NCBI GenBank assembly: GCA_002449335.1
Contig: DKDL01000039.1
Location: 1-5,658, forward strand
DNA from: Succinatimonas sp. UBA6849
Lineage (GTDB): Bacteria; Pseudomonadota; Gammaproteobacteria; Enterobacterales; Succinivibrionaceae
Direction of reading: 5' to 3'
Length of the DNA: 5,658 nucleotides
In this document: piece after piece, positions 4,236 to 5,658 of the stretch
Position numbering within the stretch: the first letter of the stretch is position 1
How the letters are laid out: each line of letters opens with the position of its first letter
Notes under the pieces: generated by a model
The model's database searches: none
The model's input: only the letters and a program-made list of their open reading frames with translations
What the model was told of the DNA's origin: nothing
Position numbers and translations under genes: made by a program

Positions 4236-5658
4236 ATGTCGCTACTTTCAAATTTGTTTTCAAGACCGTATGGCTGTTTTAAATCAGATGACAATGAGAT
4301 CTCTTTAGACTCATTAGTTCTTTTAACCATCGATGATCTTAAAAAAGCCATAAGAGATGAGGTACAGGCAAGTCTTGAGAATAAGGTATCTGAAAGCTTA
4401 GTAAGAGCTCTTACTGTAGGTAAGATCAAAGATGAATTAAAAGAGCATGCTGTAAATGAAGCTTTAAAGCTCTCTGAAAAATACAGTGATACTCTGCCTA
4501 AAAGGCGCAGTTCTAAGCAAACTCTTTTATTAAGTAAAGACTTTTTAAAGGTGATGTTACAAGAGAATCATAGTGCAATTGAGCTTTTAAAAGAGCTTTT
4601 TGCTGATGAAAACACTTTTGAACTCTATTATTTACCTGTAATTGAAGACACAGCCTCACATACCTACAGGTTCGTTTTAAAGAATATGAAAGAGGATGCC
4701 TTTTCATATTTTTTAAAACTGACCACAATGATGACGGAACTTGCAAAAGAGTGTACTTATCTTTATGACGATTTTGCTAGCAGTAAAGCTAATCTTGCGA
4801 TTGTGCTCTATTCATCTTCCTTTGTTATCTCAAAGCTCTTATATGAGCACAACTTTGTCTATGGCAAAGAAAAGCAGAGCATTTCATTAGTTAATACCTC
4901 TTTAGCCGATCTTTTTAATCAAGACTTATCTCTTAAAGAGATTAGTGTCACTGCAACTCCTTGTGAGTGCAGTATAAGACCTGAGCAATTAGTCTCATTA
5001 GGCCTTTTGATACTAAAAGACAAGGTGTGCAACATCGTCACCTATTTAAAAGAGCACAACTGCGACAAACTTTTAGTTGATCTTGTAAAGCCAGAACTTA
5101 CCTCTCGTCTTTATACTCTCTTATTAAGAGCACGAGAGCTTATAGCAAATGGTGAGTCTTACAAAGACTGTGAGTTTTTAGAAGCTGTAAGACCAGTCTT
5201 TGTAGGTGTACCGCATACTCCTGAAAACTGGTTTTCTGATCCTATATTTAATGGCGAGAATTACTTCTTCCCTGATGAGGTTTTACAAAAGGTAAAGTTG
5301 CATAAGAGCATATGCTGCTATGTAAATCACTCTAAAAAAGCTGTAGAGACCTTCTTAAGTTCATATAAAGCGCTTCAAGAAAAGAAAGCTCTTGAAAAGG
5401 CGCAGGCACAGGCTTTTAAAAATGAGAGAACCTTATTAACTGCTGCTGCCACCATCGACTTTAAAAAGAGAAAGAGTGGTAGCCATGAATATGATTCCCA
5501 TGAGAATAGTGACCAACACACAGCTATTGAAGATGAGAGGGCTGTAACAGGAGGATCTTCAGTTGCTGAAAACAAAATTCCAGCTGTCATTTCATCAGCT
5601 CCTACACTTGAAGATCTAATGTTAGGAGGTGCTCCTGACAATAATGCTGTAGGGGCTA
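4236..5658 (+). CDS. Unrecognised helix-rich protein, partial (3' end outside window)
   Basis: The frame opens at ATG 4236 after GAGG (spacer 5) and stays open for 474 codons to the window edge without a stop, so it is a real, truncated-by-window gene. I do not recognise the family. The N-terminus (MSLLSNLFSRPYGCF) is not a signal peptide. Residues 30-85 are rich in charged helix-forming residues. Residues 100-400 look like a mainly helical globular region with nine cysteines over the whole visible chain (C14, C173, C243, C245, C265, C276, C312, C360, C361) but no metal-site spacing beyond C243xC245. Residues 366-398 look like a charged, coiled-coil-prone helix, followed by a basic KKRK (410-413) and a Ser/Glu/His-rich, probably disordered linker (414-474), so another domain may follow. 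No membrane segment is evident. Codon usage matches the AT-rich ATPase/nuclease gene. It is divergent from the redox gene and is preceded by a perfect palindrome. A mobile-element protein is possible but unproven. Confidence 0.85.
   Translation, partial: MSLLSNLFSRPYGCFKSDDNEISLDSLVLLTIDDLKKAIRDEVQASLENKVSESLVRALTVGKIKDELKEHAVNEALKLSEKYSDTLPKRRSSKQTLLLSKDFLKVMLQENHSAIELLKELFADENTFELYYLPVIEDTASHTYRFVLKNMKEDAFSYFLKLTTMMTELAKECTYLYDDFASSKANLAIVLYSSSFVISKLLYEHNFVYGKEKQSISLVNTSLADLFNQDLSLKEISVTATPCECSIRPEQLVSLGLLILKDKVCNIVTYLKEHNCDKLLVDLVKPELTSRLYTLLLRARELIANGESYKDCEFLEAVRPVFVGVPHTPENWFSDPIFNGENYFFPDEVLQKVKLHKSICCYVNHSKKAVETFLSSYKALQEKKALEKAQAQAFKNERTLLTAAATIDFKKRKSGSHEYDSHENSDQHTAIEDERAVTGGSSVAENKIPAVISSAPTLEDLMLGGAPDNNAVGA

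Noticed and set aside
4214..5641. Antisense frames at 4214-4429, 4513-4746 and 5375-5641
   Set aside because: All lie largely or wholly opposite the long + strand frame that starts at 4236, and none has a convincing start or family motif.

Overview
The window is AT-rich. It holds three protein genes, one of them cut off by the right edge, separated by long and structured non-coding stretches. The sequence suggests an anaerobic or microaerophilic, low-GC, Gram-negative, host-associated bacterium. The reasons are a rubredoxin/rubrerythrin peroxide-defence protein, a Fur-like operator, good Shine-Dalgarno sites, and a member of the AAA-ATPase-like/PD-(D/E)XK family that is often multi-copy in gut and rumen bacteria. 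A gammaproteobacterium such as a Succinivibrionaceae member is my guess, but nothing here proves it.

Layout. Positions 1-706 contain no supportable gene. They hold AAGATCTT palindromes, a 171-bp element with imperfect 35-bp terminal inverted repeats (272-442), and a separate strong hairpin (516-568). A + strand gene follows (707-2545, 612 aa), with an N-terminal AAA-ATPase-like domain and a C-terminal PD-(D/E)XK nuclease-like domain. The convergent gap 2546-2821 carries short repeats with a GTAGCGC core and a probable bidirectional terminator.

On the - strand, 4003-2822 encodes a 393-aa four-module redox protein: flavin reductase, rubredoxin, rubrerythrin diiron domain and a C-terminal rubredoxin-like zinc-ribbon-sized domain. 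It looks like a one-chain NAD(P)H-to-peroxide electron transfer system. Its promoter region has a Fur/PerR-type box lying over a TATAAT -10. The same divergent intergenic region (4004-4235) has a perfect 12-1-12 palindrome just upstream of the third gene.

That third gene (4236 to the right edge, + strand, at least 474 codons, no stop in the window) encodes a helix-rich, apparently cytoplasmic protein that I do not recognise. The three genes are not an operon: the redox gene is convergent with the first and divergent from the third. The redox gene also looks visibly less AT-rich than its neighbours, fitting a conserved core gene between accessory DNA on both sides. The best leads are the redox fusion with its operator, the unknown partial gene with its palindrome, and the structured leader DNA ahead of the ATPase/nuclease gene.
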